Part shown: one piece after another, positions 35,650-45,048 of the stretch | Layout: each line of letters begins with the position of its first letter | How positions within the stretch are numbered: position 1 is the stretch's first letter | Assembly: GCA_028724525.1 (NCBI GenBank) | Contig: JAQYCV010000039.1 | Span: 1-64,000 of the forward strand | Source: Clostridiales bacterium | Lineage (GTDB): Bacteria; Bacillota; Clostridia; Saccharofermentanales; DTU023 | Direction of reading: 5' to 3' | Length of the DNA: 64,000 nt | Program-made: the position numbers and the translations under genes | The notes under the pieces: generated by a model | Database searches by the model: none | What the model was told of the DNA's origin: nothing | Seen by the model: the letters and a program-made list of their open reading frames with translations, nothing else

Positions 35650-36353
35650 TGGGTAGATCTGCTCAAGCATTACTGGAACGAGCAGGTTTAGCTTTTCAAG
35701 ACCCCCAACTCTTACAATTAGCCCTGACCCACTCCTCATGGACATTTGAGCAGGGCTTGGACAAGTCGGAATGTAATGAACGACTTGAGTTCTTGGGAGA
35801 CGCGGTGCTCGAGCTATGTGTCAGTGAGGCCTTATATAAGCTTGCTGGCGACTTGCCCGAGGGTCAAATGACTAAAATTCGCTCCCTGCTTACGCGGGAA
35901 GAAACTCTTGCTCAGATAGCTGAGGACCTTAACTTAGGTTCTTTTTTGCGTATGGGCAAGGGTGAGCAGGCTACGGGAGGTTGCGAGAAAGCTTCTAACC
36001 TTTCTAATGCTGTAGAAGCTCTTATCGCCGCCATCTATTTGGACCAAGGTTATGATTATGTATACGCATGGATCCAAAAGGTCATAGACCCCTATGCCCA
36101 GGCTGCTTTAGCCGGTCGCCTGCATTATGACTACAAGTCCGTTTTACAAGAATATGTACAGGCCCTAAATCCCAAACCCCAGATTGCCTATAAGATTGTG
36201 GATGCTCAAGGGCCTGATCACAATAAGCGCTTTACCTGTGCCCTCTATTTAGATGACCAAGAGCTTGCTAGGGCGGATGGTCATTCAAAGAAAGATGCCG
36301 AGCAGGCTGCTGCTGCCCATGCGCTGCTTTATTTAGCAGGAGACAAGGCCTAG
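35649..36353 (+). CDS. rnc: Ribonuclease III
   Basis: The 234-residue protein has the RNase III catalytic signature NERLEFLGDAVLELCVSE, the second acidic site in EALIAAIYLDQGY, and a C-terminal double-stranded RNA-binding domain (DYKSVLQEYVQA ... GHSKKDAEQAAAAHAL). It processes rRNA and cuts structured RNA. It overlaps acpP by one base and is followed after 2 bases by smc, as in many Firmicutes. Confidence 0.97.
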   Translation: MGRSAQALLERAGLAFQDPQLLQLALTHSSWTFEQGLDKSECNERLEFLGDAVLELCVSEALYKLAGDLPEGQMTKIRSLLTREETLAQIAEDLNLGSFLRMGKGEQATGGCEKASNLSNAVEALIAAIYLDQGYDYVYAWIQKVIDPYAQAALAGRLHYDYKSVLQEYVQALNPKPQIAYKIVDAQGPDHNKRFTCALYLDDQELARADGHSKKDAEQAAAAHALLYLAGDKA

Positions 36354-36355
36354 GC

Positions 36356-39300
36356 ATGTATTTAAAAGCGGTTGAGATTCAGGGCTTTAAATCTTTCCCC
36401 TGTCATGAATATATTGAATTTCATCCAGGCTCTACCTGCATTGTAGGCCCCAATGGTTCGGGAAAATCCAATGTTACAGATGCTGTGCGCTGGGTCTTGG
36501 GAGAACAATCTGCCAAGAGCTTGCGGGGCAATAAAATGGAAGATGTCATCTTTAATGGCACTTCCACACGTAAGCGTCTAGGCTCAGCAGAAGTTTCAAT
36601 CCACATAGACAACACAGACCGGTATTTTGATCTCGACTTTGACACCATTGTGGTGACTAGACGATATTATCGGTCTGGAGAATCTGAATATCTCATTAAT
36701 CAGCAGGCTTGCCGTCTTAAGGATATTACAGAACTTTTCGCCGATACTGGCCTAGGCAAGGATGGCTACTCTATTATTGAGCAGGGAAGGGTCGACGATA
36801 TTCTTTCTGACCGGTCGGATGATCGGCGTAAAGTCTTTGATGAGGCGGCGGGCATCGTCAAATATAAAATGCGAAAGCAAGAGGCCGAGCGCAAATTAGC
36901 TAGTACTGATGCTGACCTAGAACGTCTTGATGATATCAAGCAAGAAATGGAACGCAATCTCAAACCCTTGGCTCGGCAAGCTCAGCAGGCTTTAGCCTAT
37001 AAGCAGCTAGCGTCTGAACTTCGAGATCTAGATATTTATTTAACAATTCAGGACCTAGCAGATTCCGAAAATAAGGCCCAAAAACAGATAGATTTTCTCC
37101 ATGACCTTACGGAAGAATTTGCTCAATTAAACCAGAATCGGGAAAAACTCTACCAGGCCAGGCAGGAACTCTTGTCAGAACGTAAAAACTTTGAGCAGGA
37201 GAGTGCCGATCTCCAAAGGCGTTATCAAGATACCTCTAAAGCATTAGCGCGCTTGGCCGAAGAGGCGGCTTTGGCAGGGGAAAATAAACGGCAATCTCGT
37301 AAGAGATTAGAAGATATAGCTCTAGAAGAGGCTAATATAGCCTCAGCTGCTGAGGGTTTAGAGGCTAAATTAAGTCAAAGATCTGACCGTAAGGCGGACT
37401 TGGAAAGCAAGCAAGTAGCCTTGGAGGCCAAGCTCGCAAAGGCTGAAAGTAAGGCCAGTAGCTTGGAAGCTCAATTGACTGCCAAGGACCAGGCAGAGGC
37501 GCAGCGTAAGGCGGATATACTCCAGCAGCGGGAACAAATCTTTCAAGTGCGGAGTCAAATCTTTGCCCTAGATAAGGATCTGGCAATTGTGGCAGAGAAA
37601 TTGGCTGAGCTGGAGGTAGAAGGCCGCGATCTGAAGCAGCAGCAAACTAAGCAAGGACAATTGTGCGCAGATCTCCAAGCAGAGTTAACGACGATCCAAA
37701 GGTCGATTGACGACCAAGAAGCCACTGCCCTGAGCTTGCAGGAGGAGAAGGATAGTTTCCTTCAAACACGCGAAAGCCTTAAGACTCAGCTTGTCCAGCT
37801 TGAACAGGTGATCAAGCAAAAGGATTACCAACTCTCGACCCTCAAGCGTTTGGAGGAAAATCGAGAAGGCTACCACCAGGCGGTTAAGTCTCTCAGTCGG
37901 GAAGTAGATAAAAATCCTGACTTTGGCGAAGGTCTTTTGGGTCCAGTTGCCGAGCTCATCCGTGTAGAGTCTGATTATGAGACGGCTGTAGAAATGAGTT
38001 TAGGCCTTGCCTTGCATAACTTGGTTACACGAGACAGTCAGGTCGCCTCGCGCCTGATCCATTGGCTGAAAAAGGAAAAAGCAGGGCGGGAGACTTTCCT
38101 GCCTTTAGACAAGATTGAAGCACGAGGTTTAAGCGCGAGAGATATTCAGGATATCGCTCACATGCCGGGTTACTTAGGCACTTTAGAAGACCATATTAGC
38201 TGTTCAGACGATCTCTATCCGCTTGCAGCTTATTTAGGTGGGCGTATTTTACTGGCTCAGGATCTGGCTTCTGCCCTGAAGCTGGCTGATCTTACCCATA
38301 AACGTTTTAAAATTGTTAGCTTAGAGGGTGATCTTGTTAATCCAGGCGGGTCAATGACAGGTGGCCAAAGTGCAAGGGGACTGTCTGGCTTAATTTCACG
38401 TTCGCGGGAAATAGACGAATTGGGGCAAAATCTTGCAAGTCTGCAAGCTGAGTTAGAAGCTAATCAGGCTCAATTAGCAAGTCACTTAGCTGAGGAAGAG
38501 ACTTTGCTTGGTCGAGACCAAGCTGTCCGCGAGAGCTTGCAGACTTTAAAAGAAGATAGGGCCCAAAAACAGGAGCAGGTCAAGCATGCAGACCAGCAGC
38601 TAGCCCAGTTGGATGAGGCTTGCTTGAGCCTAGCCGATAAGCAAAGGCAGGCTGGAAATCAAGAGCAAGCTTCTCAACAACGTCGGGCAGACTTGCAAAC
38701 ACAAATTCAAAGCCTAGAGGAAGAGTTGCAGGCCCTTGAGCAGCACGCTCATCCGGAATCAGAGGGAGAAGATCCTGACCGCCAAACTCTAATGGCGCTC
38801 AGAGAAGACATTACAGATTACAAGGTTAGTTTGGGCTCCTTGGCTGAAGCCCTTAAAGGAATTTCTGAATTACAGTTGCAACTGGAAGAAGAGCAAGCGC
38901 AACGGCAGGCAAGTTCTAAGGCCCTCGCGCAGGAGAAAAGTCAGTTGGAGCAAAGCTTGCAGGATCTATCCAGACGAGAAGATAGCAGGGCTATGGAAGA
39001 AAAGAAGCTCAAAGCAGATCTCAAAAAACTGGAAAGTGACCAAGCCCAGCTGAGGCTAGATAATGATGCGGCTGGTCAAGCTGAGCAAGATCTCTTTATT
39101 CGTTTGGAAAGTCTGAATAATCGTTTGAGTAGCCTGGAGGGAGAGAAAGCAAAGGCTCAAAGTCAGGCTGACCGCTTAGCCGAAAAACTCAATGCAGAGA
39201 AAAACCGGATTTGGGAAGAATATCGTTTTAGCTACAATCAGGCCAAAGACTTGGCTAATGCTTTGCAACTTGAGCATGCTGACAAACGCCGGCTCAAGCA

Positions 39301-39934
39301 GTTACGGGATCAGATGCGAGATCTGCCCCCCGTCAATCACTCAGCCCCACAAGATTATGAAAATCTGAAAGAGCGCTATAAACTCTTAAAAGAACAATCA
39401 GACGATATTCAGCAGACCAGAAAAAAGCTCTTAACCGTGATTGAGGACTTGCAAGCGGCCATGCAGGACCAATTTGTGGCCGAGTTAGAGGCAATTAACC
39501 GCGAGTTCCAGACTTGCTTTGTGGCTTTGTTTTCAGGCGGCACTGCTACCCTGGAGCTGGCTGAGGGGGACATTTTAGGTGCTGATATTGAAATCCGGGC
39601 TCAACCTCCGGGTAAGCGCCTCCAGCGTCTGAGCCTGCTTTCCGGGGGAGAGCGCGCCCTAACTGCTATTGCCTTGGTTTTTGCAATATTCCGCCGCAGG
39701 CCGGCGCCTTTTTGCTTCCTGGATGAAGTTGACTCTGCCCTGGATGAGGCTAATGTCATACGCTTTGCAGAATTTGTTAAAGACTATGCCCAACATACGC
39801 AGTTTATCGTGGTCACTCACCGGCGAGGAACAATGGAGGCCGCTGAGCGCCTATATGGTGTCACCATGAAAGAGCGTGGCGTATCAACTATTCTCTCCCT
39901 AGCCTTGGATGAAGGAAAAGATTATACCAATTAA
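36356..39934 (+). CDS. smc: Chromosome partition protein SMC
   Basis: The 1192-residue protein has an N-terminal head with Walker A GPNGSGKSNVTDAVRWVLGE and QACRLKDITELF, two long coiled-coil arms (rich in Glu, Gln, Ala and Lys), a hinge near residues 510-670 (LLGPVAELIRVESDYE ... GDLVNPGGSMTGG), and a C-terminal head with signature LSGGERALTAIALVFAI and Walker B FCFLDEVDSALDEANV. It compacts and segregates the chromosome with ScpA and ScpB. It lies between rnc and ftsY in the standard order. Confidence 0.97.
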   Translation: MYLKAVEIQGFKSFPCHEYIEFHPGSTCIVGPNGSGKSNVTDAVRWVLGEQSAKSLRGNKMEDVIFNGTSTRKRLGSAEVSIHIDNTDRYFDLDFDTIVVTRRYYRSGESEYLINQQACRLKDITELFADTGLGKDGYSIIEQGRVDDILSDRSDDRRKVFDEAAGIVKYKMRKQEAERKLASTDADLERLDDIKQEMERNLKPLARQAQQALAYKQLASELRDLDIYLTIQDLADSENKAQKQIDFLHDLTEEFAQLNQNREKLYQARQELLSERKNFEQESADLQRRYQDTSKALARLAEEAALAGENKRQSRKRLEDIALEEANIASAAEGLEAKLSQRSDRKADLESKQVALEAKLAKAESKASSLEAQLTAKDQAEAQRKADILQQREQIFQVRSQIFALDKDLAIVAEKLAELEVEGRDLKQQQTKQGQLCADLQAELTTIQRSIDDQEATALSLQEEKDSFLQTRESLKTQLVQLEQVIKQKDYQLSTLKRLEENREGYHQAVKSLSREVDKNPDFGEGLLGPVAELIRVESDYETAVEMSLGLALHNLVTRDSQVASRLIHWLKKEKAGRETFLPLDKIEARGLSARDIQDIAHMPGYLGTLEDHISCSDDLYPLAAYLGGRILLAQDLASALKLADLTHKRFKIVSLEGDLVNPGGSMTGGQSARGLSGLISRSREIDELGQNLASLQAELEANQAQLASHLAEEETLLGRDQAVRESLQTLKEDRAQKQEQVKHADQQLAQLDEACLSLADKQRQAGNQEQASQQRRADLQTQIQSLEEELQALEQHAHPESEGEDPDRQTLMALREDITDYKVSLGSLAEALKGISELQLQLEEEQAQRQASSKALAQEKSQLEQSLQDLSRREDSRAMEEKKLKADLKKLESDQAQLRLDNDAAGQAEQDLFIRLESLNNRLSSLEGEKAKAQSQADRLAEKLNAEKNRIWEEYRFSYNQAKDLANALQLEHADKRRLKQLRDQMRDLPPVNHSAPQDYENLKERYKLLKEQSDDIQQTRKKLLTVIEDLQAAMQDQFVAELEAINREFQTCFVALFSGGTATLELAEGDILGADIEIRAQPPGKRLQRLSLLSGGERALTAIALVFAIFRRRPAPFCFLDEVDSALDEANVIRFAEFVKDYAQHTQFIVVTHRRGTMEAAERLYGVTMKERGVSTILSLALDEGKDYTN

Positions 39935-39949
39935 TGAGGAGGAACTTAT

Positions 39950-40882
39950 ATGGCTATATTCGATAAATTTAAATCTGGTTTACAGAAGACGAGAGATTTT
40001 TTTAGTCAGAACTTTACCAAGTTAGCCGGCAATCTGGGTCGTTTTGACGAAGATATGCTGGAAGAACTGTCTATGCTTATGATTCAAGCAGATGTTTCAG
40101 TTGCTAGCACGGAATTCATTATCAATCAGGTCAAGGACCACATCAAAGCCACAGGCGATGATCAAGTGGAAACTGTAATCGAAGTGATTCGGAAGGCCAT
40201 GGCCGAGTCTCTAGGCCCTAGCCAGCATCTGGAAATTGACCCTCAAGTCTTAAATGTCCTCCTCATGGTGGGGGTCAATGGAACGGGTAAAACGACCACG
40301 ACAGGGAAATTGGCTTGGGCTTACAGGCAACAGGGCTACAAGGTGGTCATGGCTGCTGCTGATACCTTCCGTGCGGCGGCTATTGATCAGCTTGAGGTTT
40401 GGGCAGACCGAGCGGAGGCCAGCCTCATTAAGGGTGAGCAGGGATCAGATCCTGCTTCAGTTGTTTTTAACGCCATTCAAGCAGCCAAAAGCAGGTCTGC
40501 ACAAATCTTAATTGTCGATACAGCGGGCCGCCTACATAATAAGAAAAACCTAATGGACGAGTTGGCCAAAATTCGCCGTATTATTGCGCGAGAGGCAGGG
40601 GAGGCTAAAGTGACGAGTCTTCTAGTCATTGATGCTACTACTGGCCAAAATGCCCTTTTCCAAGCCCAGGCTTTTAATGAGGTTACCGATTTAGATGGCC
40701 TGGTTATTACGAAACTAGATGGCAATGCGAAAGGTGGCATAGCCTTAACAGTAGCACGCGAAGCACAATTACCCATCTATTTTGCCGGTTTGGGCGAACA
40801 GATTGACGACCTACAAGAATTTGACCGTGATTCTTATATCAATTCTTTAATCCCTGAAGATTTCAACAAAGCACAGGACTAA
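39950..40882 (+). CDS. ftsY: Signal recognition particle receptor FtsY
   Basis: The 310-residue SRP-GTPase begins directly with the N domain (FDKFKSGLQKTRDFF) and lacks the long acidic A domain of enteric FtsY. The G domain has G1 GVNGTGKTTTTGKLAW, DTAGRLHNKKNLMDEL and TKLDGNAKGG. It docks SRP-ribosome complexes at the membrane. It is followed by ylxM and ffh, so all three protein parts of the targeting path are together. Confidence 0.97.
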   Translation: MAIFDKFKSGLQKTRDFFSQNFTKLAGNLGRFDEDMLEELSMLMIQADVSVASTEFIINQVKDHIKATGDDQVETVIEVIRKAMAESLGPSQHLEIDPQVLNVLLMVGVNGTGKTTTTGKLAWAYRQQGYKVVMAAADTFRAAAIDQLEVWADRAEASLIKGEQGSDPASVVFNAIQAAKSRSAQILIVDTAGRLHNKKNLMDELAKIRRIIAREAGEAKVTSLLVIDATTGQNALFQAQAFNEVTDLDGLVITKLDGNAKGGIALTVAREAQLPIYFAGLGEQIDDLQEFDRDSYINSLIPEDFNKAQD

Positions 40883-40916
40883 AGAAGGACAGCTTTCCAA
40901 CTGTAAAGAAATTTGC

Positions 40917-40945
40917 TTGACAGGACCTGGATGCCGCTGTATCCT
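40917..40945 (+). promoter_or_regulatory. Possible promoter immediately upstream of ylxM
   Basis: A perfect TTGACA (40917-40922) and TATCCT (40940-40945) are separated by 17 bases. The expected start of transcription would fall at the likely ATG of ylxM (40953), which would give a leaderless mRNA. Confidence 0.5.
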
Positions 40946-40952
40946 TATGCAG

Positions 40953-41288
40953 ATGTCAAACAAATGGAGCAATTTAAAAACTCTTGATTATTACGCAGGC
41001 CTCTACGATGCTTATGGTGCTCTCCTCACAGACCGCCAGGCTGAGATGGTGCAGGCCTATTTATTTGATGATTTGAGTTTTACAGAAATCGGCGACAATC
41101 TTGAGATCAGCCGCCAAGCGGTTCATGAACAAGTGACCAAGGCCTGTGATCTTCTAGAAGATTACGAGCTGAGATTAGGCTTTATGGCCCAACATCATAG
41201 GCTGAAGCAGGCCCTGAACGAGTGTCTACAAGTCCAAGACCCCAAGCAGATCCAAGCAATCATTCAAATGATTCTCCAAGAGCTATAG
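40953..41288 (+). CDS. ylxM: YlxM/UPF0122 helix-turn-helix protein, SRP-associated
   Basis: The track opens with TTG 40917, but that is the -35 of a likely promoter. ATG 40953 gives a 111-residue product MSNKWSNLKTLDYYAGLYDAYG that fits the family length. The core LLTDRQAEMVQAYLFDDLSFTEIGDNLEISRQAVHEQVTKAC is a sigma-region-4-like helix-turn-helix typical of YlxM. It usually sits before ffh and is thought to modulate SRP. No ribosome binding site is visible before either ATG (40947 or 40953). Confidence 0.85.
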   Translation: MSNKWSNLKTLDYYAGLYDAYGALLTDRQAEMVQAYLFDDLSFTEIGDNLEISRQAVHEQVTKACDLLEDYELRLGFMAQHHRLKQALNECLQVQDPKQIQAIIQMILQEL

Positions 41289-41300
41289 AAGGGAACCGCC

Positions 41301-42641
41301 ATGTTTCAAAGCTTAAGTGACAAGTTAACGAATATTACTCGCCGCATGAAAGGCCAAGGTCGCGTCAAGGAGAAAGACCTTAAGGACATGATGCGGGAAA
41401 TCCGCCTGGCTCTTTTAGAGGCAGATGTTAACTATCAAGTTGTTAAAGATTTTACGAATGAGATTTCTGAAAAAGCCAAAGGCGCTGAAGTCTTGGAAAG
41501 TCTGACTCCGGGCAACCAAATTGTCAAAATTGTCCATGAAAGTCTGATTGATATCCTAGGAGGAGAGCAAGAGAAGCTAGCGGTATCCCCCACGGGCTTT
41601 ACCAAAATTATTCTTTATGGTCTGCAGGGGGTAGGTAAAACGACTACAGCCGGCAAGTTGGCTAAGCAACTCAAGGATAGTGGCAAGAAACCTTTTCTTG
41701 TTTCTGTAGACGTCCATAGGCCGGCAGCCCAAGAGCAGTTGGCGGTCTTGGCTAAATCTATTGATGTGCCCTATTACATTGATACTGCTAATCCCAGTGC
41801 GAGAGATATCGCCAAAAAAGGAGAAGAACGAGCCCGCTATCTTATGGCGGATACACTTATTGTCGATACCGCTGGCCGGATGACCATCGATCAGGACATG
41901 ATGGATGAGCTCAAGGAAGTGAATGATCAGGTTAAGCCTGATGAACGCCTCTTGATTGTTGATGCCATGATCGGCCAAGAGGCTGTTAATATTGCCTTAG
42001 AGTTTGATAAGCAAATCGGTATTGACGGCTTCATCATGACCAAACTGGACGGCGATGCCCGCGGGGGTGCCGCACTGTCGATCCGCAAGATCACCGGCAA
42101 ACCCATCAAAATGATTGCCACCGGTGAGAAGCTGGAAGATTTTGAAGCTTTCTATCCGGACCGTATGGCTTCACGTATCTTGGGCATGGGCGATGTGCTT
42201 AGCTTGATCGAAAAGGCCGAGCAGCAGATGGATGAAAAACTAGCCCAAAAAAGCTTGGAGCGTTTAAAACGAAATCAGTTTACCCTAGATGATCTCCTAG
42301 ACCAATTTTTGCAAATTGATAAGATGGGCGGCATGGAAAAAATGCTCAGCATGATGCCAGGCGCTTCCAGATTGCCGAATGGGGCCATGGATGAGGCTGT
42401 TATTAATCGTTATGTTGCGATTATCCGCTCTATGACACCGCGGGAACGTAATTCCTATAAATTGCTTAATGCCAGTCGGCGCAAACGTATAGCCCAGGGC
42501 TCAGGTACTACAGTACAAGAAGTGAATCAGCTCATCCGCCAGTACGAGCAAATGCAGAGCTTGATGAAGCAATTTTCTGGTAAAAATATGGGCAATATCG
42601 GTAAGCTAAAGCGACTCTTTGGCAACAAGTTGCCCTTTTAA
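41301..42641 (+). CDS. ffh: Signal recognition particle protein Ffh (SRP54)
   Basis: The 446-residue protein has the N domain, the GTPase with G1 GLQGVGKTTTAGKLAK, DTAGRMTIDQDMMDEL and TKLDGDARGGAALS, and a C-terminal methionine-rich M domain (GGMEKMLSMMPG ... MTPRERNSYKLLNASRRKRIAQGSG) for signal peptide and 4.5S RNA binding. It works with FtsY at the membrane. It begins after an AGAAGGGAACC site 12 bases after ylxM. I did not find the SRP RNA gene in the window. Confidence 0.97.
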   Translation: MFQSLSDKLTNITRRMKGQGRVKEKDLKDMMREIRLALLEADVNYQVVKDFTNEISEKAKGAEVLESLTPGNQIVKIVHESLIDILGGEQEKLAVSPTGFTKIILYGLQGVGKTTTAGKLAKQLKDSGKKPFLVSVDVHRPAAQEQLAVLAKSIDVPYYIDTANPSARDIAKKGEERARYLMADTLIVDTAGRMTIDQDMMDELKEVNDQVKPDERLLIVDAMIGQEAVNIALEFDKQIGIDGFIMTKLDGDARGGAALSIRKITGKPIKMIATGEKLEDFEAFYPDRMASRILGMGDVLSLIEKAEQQMDEKLAQKSLERLKRNQFTLDDLLDQFLQIDKMGGMEKMLSMMPGASRLPNGAMDEAVINRYVAIIRSMTPRERNSYKLLNASRRKRIAQGSGTTVQEVNQLIRQYEQMQSLMKQFSGKNMGNIGKLKRLFGNKLPF

Positions 42642-42749
42642 AGATTTGAATGTAAGCATCTATGAGAGCTTTAAGCCCTAAGTTAATAATAGAACAGACT
42701 TAAACTCTTTAGATATAGAAAACATAGCTACAGCAGAGGAGGAATAATC

Positions 42750-43016
42750 ATGGCTGTAAAAATTAGACTCAAACGTATCGGTAAAACCAAGCAACCCCAC
42801 TACAGAGTGGTTGTTGCAGATTCTCGGTCTCCTCGTGATGGCCGTTTCATCGAAGAAATTGGCTATTACAACCCCCGGGTTGAACCGGCAGAAATCCGTT
42901 TAGACCTTGCAGAAGCAGAAGCTTGGATTAAAAAAGGTGCGCAACCAACGGATACGGTCCGACGCTTAATGAAGATGGTCCAGGAAAGGCCTGCAGAAAG
43001 CCCAGCTGAAAAGTAG
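42750..43016 (+). CDS. rpsP: Ribosomal protein bS16
   Basis: The 88-residue protein starts [42 protein letters not shown], the bS16 signature, followed by the usual Ile-rich middle. It is a small-subunit protein. It has a strong GAGGAGGAAT site. The preceding 108-base gap is AT-rich; I see no clear promoter. Order ffh-rpsP-khpA-rimM-trmD-rplS is standard in Firmicutes. Confidence 0.98.
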   Translation: MAVKIRLKRIGKTKQPHYRVVVADSRSPRDGRFIEEIGYYNPRVEPAEIRLDLAEAEAWIKKGAQPTDTVRRLMKMVQERPAESPAEK

Positions 43017-43028
43017 TAGGGGCTGAGC

Positions 43029-43259
43029 ATGGAAGAACTATTAAGAAGTTTAGTAGAGCCTCTGGTTAAGTCGCCTGAGGATATCAATATTCGTCAAGTT
43101 CAGGGCGATCGTGCCATCATCTTGGAACTGAGGGTTAATCCCGAGGATATGGGCCGAGTGATTGGTAAAGGCGGCAAGAGAGCCCAAGCGATCCGGGCGA
43201 TTATGAAAGCCAAGGGGAATGCCATCAATGAGCGCATTCTCCTTGATATTGTAGACTAG
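43029..43259 (+). CDS. khpA: KH-domain RNA-binding protein KhpA
   Basis: The 76-residue protein carries one KH domain with the GxxG loop in IGKGGKRAQAIRAIM. It binds RNA together with KhpB/EloR in related bacteria. It lies between rpsP and rimM in the expected place, 12 bases after rpsP. Confidence 0.94.
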   Translation: MEELLRSLVEPLVKSPEDINIRQVQGDRAIILELRVNPEDMGRVIGKGGKRAQAIRAIMKAKGNAINERILLDIVD

Positions 43260-43269
43260 GCTAATTGCT

Positions 43270-43797
43270 GTGCAAGATTTACTGGTGACTGGCAAGCTTC
43301 TAAAAGCCCGTGGCCTACGAGGTGAGATTGGTCTAGAGCCTTACGCTGACAACTTGGACCGCTACCGTCAACTCCGCACTTGCTACCTGGAAAATATAGA
43401 GGGACAAGTAATTCGTGAGCTTGAAGTGATAGCGGTCCATGTGGCAGCCGGGAAGATCTATCTACGCTTTGCCGGCATAGACAGTCGGGAAGCGGCGGCT
43501 GAACTGAGTAATCACTATCTCTCAGTAAAGCGGTCGGAAGCACAAAGTCTAGATAAATCTCACCATTACTTAGCGGATATAGTTGGTTGCCAAGTAGAGG
43601 ACGAGGAACATGGCAAGCTAGGCCAGGTAACAGAGTTTTATACTCAAACCGGACAAAATCTCATCAAGGTGAGTCAAGCGGGTCAAAAGGACCTCCTGAT
43701 TCCCTTTGTGTCAGCCTTTATCTTACAAGTGTATCGTGACCAAGGCCTTATTAAAGTCAGCCTTCCTGAGGGGCTCTACGATCTATACAGAGGCTAG
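43270..43797 (+). CDS. rimM: 16S rRNA processing protein RimM
   Basis: The start is GTG 43270, 10 bases after khpA, without a good ribosome binding site, so coupling to khpA is likely. The 175-residue protein has the N-terminal RimM beta-barrel (GKLLKARGLRGEIGLEPYADN) and a C-terminal PRC-barrel (VGCQVEDEEHGKLGQVTEFYTQTGQNL ... LIPFVSAFI). It helps assemble the 30S head. It is followed by trmD after one base. Confidence 0.93.
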   Translation: MQDLLVTGKLLKARGLRGEIGLEPYADNLDRYRQLRTCYLENIEGQVIRELEVIAVHVAAGKIYLRFAGIDSREAAAELSNHYLSVKRSEAQSLDKSHHYLADIVGCQVEDEEHGKLGQVTEFYTQTGQNLIKVSQAGQKDLLIPFVSAFILQVYRDQGLIKVSLPEGLYDLYRG

Positions 43798-43798
43798 T

Positions 43799-44575
43799 AT
43801 GCGTTTTTCCACTCTTAGCCTCTTTCCCGAGATCATCAGGGCATCTACAGATGAATCCATGGGTCTTAAGGCTCAGATGAAGGATCTGGTAGAGATTAGA
43901 CACGCCCAAATTCGCGACCACGCCGTGAATGCCTATGGCAAGGTTGATGATGCTGTCTATGGTGGTGGTACGGGCATGCTCATGATGGCTGAGCCGATTT
44001 ACCAAACGATCGAAAAGCTGAAAGCGGACTTCCGCGCGGACCACCCTCAGATGGAGGCTCCTCGAGAGCTTGTTGTCTATATGTCGCCAAGGGGTCAAGT
44101 GCTCAAGCAGGCCATGGCCTATGAACTCGCTCAGCTAGACCATCTCATTATCCTGGCAGGCCATTACGAAGGTGTGGACCAACGCGTTTTAGATGCCGTA
44201 AAGGCGAAAGAGATTTCTCTGGGTGATTATGTGCTCACGGGTGGCGAATTACCAGCAGCCGTGCTGATTGACGTAGTTATCCGCATGCTTGATCAAGTGC
44301 TACCTGATCAAGCCGCCTGGCAGGCAGAATCGCACGCATCGGGTCTGCTGGCGGAAGACCAATATACGAGGCCAGAAGTTTGGAGAGGGCATCAAGTGCC
44401 CGCTACACTACTTTCTGGTCATGATGCAAATATCAATGCTTTCAGGAAGGCTTCAGCTCTGTACAACACCTTAAAAGAAAGGCCGGATTTATTGGAAGCT
44501 TACCCCATCAAAGAAGGGGAATGGCGGGATTTGCTTGACTTTATAAAAGATTCAAGCTACAATCCCAAAGGTTAA
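43799..44575 (+). CDS. trmD: tRNA (guanine37-N1)-methyltransferase TrmD
   Basis: The track ORF opens inside rimM. The ATG at 43799 gives the family start MRFSTLSLFPEI and a 258-residue product. It has the deep trefoil knot SPOUT sequence LAGHYEGVDQRVLDA and DYVLTGGELPAAVLIDVVIRM, with GGGTGMLMM before it. It methylates G37 of several tRNAs. Start and stop abut rimM and precede rplS, the standard trmD-rplS pair. Confidence 0.96.
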   Translation: MRFSTLSLFPEIIRASTDESMGLKAQMKDLVEIRHAQIRDHAVNAYGKVDDAVYGGGTGMLMMAEPIYQTIEKLKADFRADHPQMEAPRELVVYMSPRGQVLKQAMAYELAQLDHLIILAGHYEGVDQRVLDAVKAKEISLGDYVLTGGELPAAVLIDVVIRMLDQVLPDQAAWQAESHASGLLAEDQYTRPEVWRGHQVPATLLSGHDANINAFRKASALYNTLKERPDLLEAYPIKEGEWRDLLDFIKDSSYNPKG

Positions 44576-44580
44576 AAACA

Positions 44581-44612
44581 GGTGGTCCGCTGCAATTGCG
44601 TGTAAGAACACC
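44581..44612 (+). promoter_or_regulatory. Likely L19 (rplS) leader RNA
   Basis: GGTGGTCCGCTG...GCGTG..GAACACC in the trmD-rplS gap can fold with GGTG(GT) pairing to (GA)ACACC and an inner CGC/GCG. This resembles, as I remember it, the conserved leader upstream of rplS in Firmicutes that allows autoregulation by L19. A match to the known covariance model has not been tested. Confidence 0.5.
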
Positions 44613-44636
44613 TAAAAAGAGAGGAGGATACGCAAT

Positions 44637-44993
44637 ATGGACATCGTAAAAGCTATTGAGCAAGATTATCTGCGCGAAAAACACGAACATGTCGAAGTCG
44701 GTGACTATGTCAGGGCCCACCTGCAAATTCGCGAAGGCGATCGCGTCCGTATCCAGGTTTTTGAGGGTACAGTGATTGCCCGCCGCGGTACGGGGCTCGG
44801 TGAAATGATTACCATCCGCCGCCTGTCATATGGTGTTGGTGTAGAACGCGTCTTGCCCGTCCATTCGCCCCGGATCGAGAAAATCGAGGTCGTCCGTAAG
44901 GGTAAAGTCAGACGTGCAAAGCTGTACTATCTACGCGACCGTGTGGGAAAGAAAGCCAGAGTCAAAGAAAAACTGGCCGTCAAAAAAGACTAG
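44637..44993 (+). CDS. rplS: Ribosomal protein bL19
   Basis: The 118-residue protein has the L19 pattern: [82 protein letters not shown]. It sits at the interface of the ribosomal subunits. It has a strong GAGAGGAGG site and is preceded by the candidate leader RNA and followed by a hairpin terminator. Confidence 0.98.
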   Translation: MDIVKAIEQDYLREKHEHVEVGDYVRAHLQIREGDRVRIQVFEGTVIARRGTGLGEMITIRRLSYGVGVERVLPVHSPRIEKIEVVRKGKVRRAKLYYLRDRVGKKARVKEKLAVKKD

Positions 44994-45007
44994 TATCAGT
45001 AAACAGG

Positions 45008-45033
45008 AGGAGAGCCCAAAGGGTTCTCCTCTT
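45008..45033 (+). terminator. Terminator or attenuator between rplS and rbgA
   Basis: AGGAGAGCCC and GGGTTCTCCT pair as a 10-bp stem (one G-T) around AAA, followed by CTTTACT. The T-run is short, so it may only partly stop transcription. Confidence 0.65.
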
Positions 45034-45048
45034 TACTATGGAGTGAAT

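Noticed and set aside
41577-41978. 133-residue antisense ORF within ffh
   Set aside because: It is a shadow of a clear, full-length ffh frame with conserved GTPase motifs.
42642-42749. SRP RNA (4.5S/6S) gene between ffh and rpsP
   Set aside because: The 108-base gap has no GGAA-tetraloop helix-8 sequence and looks like an ordinary leader.
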